NCBI GenBank assembly: GCA_002708265.1
Contig: PANA01000005.1
Coordinates: forward strand, 302,216 to 366,215
Length of the DNA: 64,000 nt
DNA from: Legionellales bacterium
Lineage (GTDB): Bacteria > Pseudomonadota > Gammaproteobacteria > Berkiellales > Berkiellaceae
Reading direction: 5' to 3'
The notes under the pieces were generated by a model. That model was not told where the DNA came from and searched no databases. It saw only the letters and a program-made list of their open reading frames with translations. Every line of letters starts with the position of its first letter. Position 1 is the stretch's first letter. Positions 63,360-64,000 of this stretch are shown here, piece after piece. Made by a program: the position numbers and the translations under genes.

Positions 63360-64000
63360 TTTGAAACCCTTTTAGCTCATAAAGTGGCAGTTCAGCTGCT
63401 AATCCTTCACGAGGGACCTCTTCAAGTACCAGCTTTTTATCAAACAGGTCTTTTCGGGTTGTCTGCAGATAAATACACTTACCGTCATTGAGAATAGTTT
63501 GAACCTCTGCTCTTGTGATGGGTTGAGCAAAGTTTGAAAAAGTATCATTGGCCGGCTCATAGAATAAAGCATCTGGGTTCATTGCCTGCAAAGTAGGCCC
63601 TAGTCGCTTTGCATTCCAATTGTCGGCAAACCAGTAAGCAAAGTTTTTATAGACTGAGATATACGAGCCCATGGGGATACAATGATCTTTTTGAGTCAAG
63701 TCGATAATAGCTCTTGCTACTTTACGGTTATGAACAACTTCTTTCATATGCCCCCAAGCCGTTGGACCCGTTAAGGCAACCGCAACCGCTACACTGGTGA
63801 CAATCGCTCGATTAGCTGCAGCAAGTTTTTGGTAGGCAAGCACTTCCTTTGTATAGTAATACACAAGGCTTGCACTGATAAATCCTGAAAACACCATTGT
63901 TGGTAACAGATATCGGTCTAAAGGATGTTTGATAGTAATTAGTAACTGCGTCACCATACAAACTAAACCTAATCCAGTTAACCTCTGCACGCGACTTTTT
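63334..64000 (-). CDS. GT39/ArnT-like glycosyltransferase, C-terminal part (cut by window edge)
   Basis: This is the last ~221 residues of a membrane protein whose frame stays open to the window end. It shows at least three helices, and HPLDRYLLPTMVF is the RYLLP-type motif before the last helices in dolichyl-phosphate-mannose/ArnT-like transferases. A ~120-residue soluble C-terminal domain follows (MGSYISVYKNFAYWFADNWNAKR, FYEPANDTF), as in proteins that use polyprenyl-phosphate sugars at the periplasmic face. A GTG at 63990 is in frame but is probably internal. It overlaps the flippase-like gene by 26 nt. Confidence 0.7.
   Translation of the reverse strand, partial: KSRVQRLTGLGLVCMVTQLLITIKHPLDRYLLPTMVFSGFISASLVYYYTKEVLAYQKLAAANRAIVTSVAVAVALTGPTAWGHMKEVVHNRKVARAIIDLTQKDHCIPMGSYISVYKNFAYWFADNWNAKRLGPTLQAMNPDALFYEPANDTFSNFAQPITRAEVQTILNDGKCIYLQTTRKDLFDKKLVLEEVPREGLAAELPLYELKGFQNERQLEKS

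Noticed and set aside
1-64000. CRISPR arrays, insertion sequences, integrases, rRNA genes and PEP-CTERM substrate tails
   Set aside because: None was found on reading both strands; no regularly spaced repeats, transposase motifs or terminal PEP-type sorting signals are visible.

Overview
The window is a 64 kb chromosomal segment of a gammaproteobacterium with moderate to low GC. The sdhC-sdhD-sdhA/gltA divergence, gltX next to tRNA-Ala and tRNA-Glu, MlaA, an OprP-type porin, a PA3286-like KAS III enzyme and Prs/PEP-CTERM regulators all point to that class. Several very large or low-complexity proteins without recognisable families, an Arg-rich protein and a eukaryote-like HAD phosphatase would fit a host-associated member (for example Endozoicomonadaceae-like or Legionellales-like). 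That placement is an inference with low confidence. No phage, insertion sequence, transposase, CRISPR array or rRNA was seen.

Layout. 1-4034: TCA block (sdhC, sdhD, start of sdhA, gltA) and alanine dehydrogenase. 4167-8020: three-gene operon of a small TPR protein, a catalytically degenerate asparagine-synthetase homologue and an acidic unknown protein. 8059-17814: convergent six-gene operon, read from the right: GDPD-like phosphodiesterase, PrsK kinase, PrsR sigma-54 activator, PrsT TPR protein, TIGR03087-type glycosyltransferase and an EAL protein. This is the regulatory and export-associated part of a PEP-CTERM/exosortase system, but no exosortase or PEP-CTERM substrate lies in the window. 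17908-23230: a 1212-residue divergent SF2 helicase-like ATPase, divergently transcribed from an Arg-rich unknown protein. 23252-29354: a co-directional run of REC-PP2C phosphatase, STAS protein, TolC-like protein, MFS transporter, gltX, tRNA-Ala and tRNA-Glu. 29532-38791: outer-membrane and envelope genes (two porins, mlaA, OmpA-like), an HSDL2-like SDR, three minor-pilin-like genes and a MATE-like membrane protein. 38836-42221: M61 peptidase and glpD. 42218-46299: TolC/MFP/ABC export operon. 46441-48956: two overlapping MFS transporters. 48993-49393: a non-coding interval with three strong inverted repeats. 49394-51184: HAD phosphatase and KAS III. 51188-60259: five-gene sensory cassette (triple-receiver hybrid kinase, CheR, receiver-less CheB, two REC-GGDEF-EAL regulators). 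60423-64000: two unknown proteins, one with a duplicated CxxC domain, then a lipid/sugar flippase-like protein and the C-terminal part of a GT39-like membrane protein.

How the parts work together. PrsK/PrsR, PrsT, the glycosyltransferase and the EAL phosphodiesterase suggest that exopolysaccharide or PEP-CTERM surface output is tied to c-di-GMP. The hybrid-kinase cassette adds two more c-di-GMP enzymes. The REC-PP2C/STAS pair is a partner-switching module whose kinase is not in the window. A G9 homopolymer inside prsK is a possible slippage site. The strongest candidates for undescribed biology are the SF2 ATPase with its Arg-rich neighbour, the duplicated CxxC-domain protein pair, and the dead asparagine-synthetase-like operon facing the prs operon.
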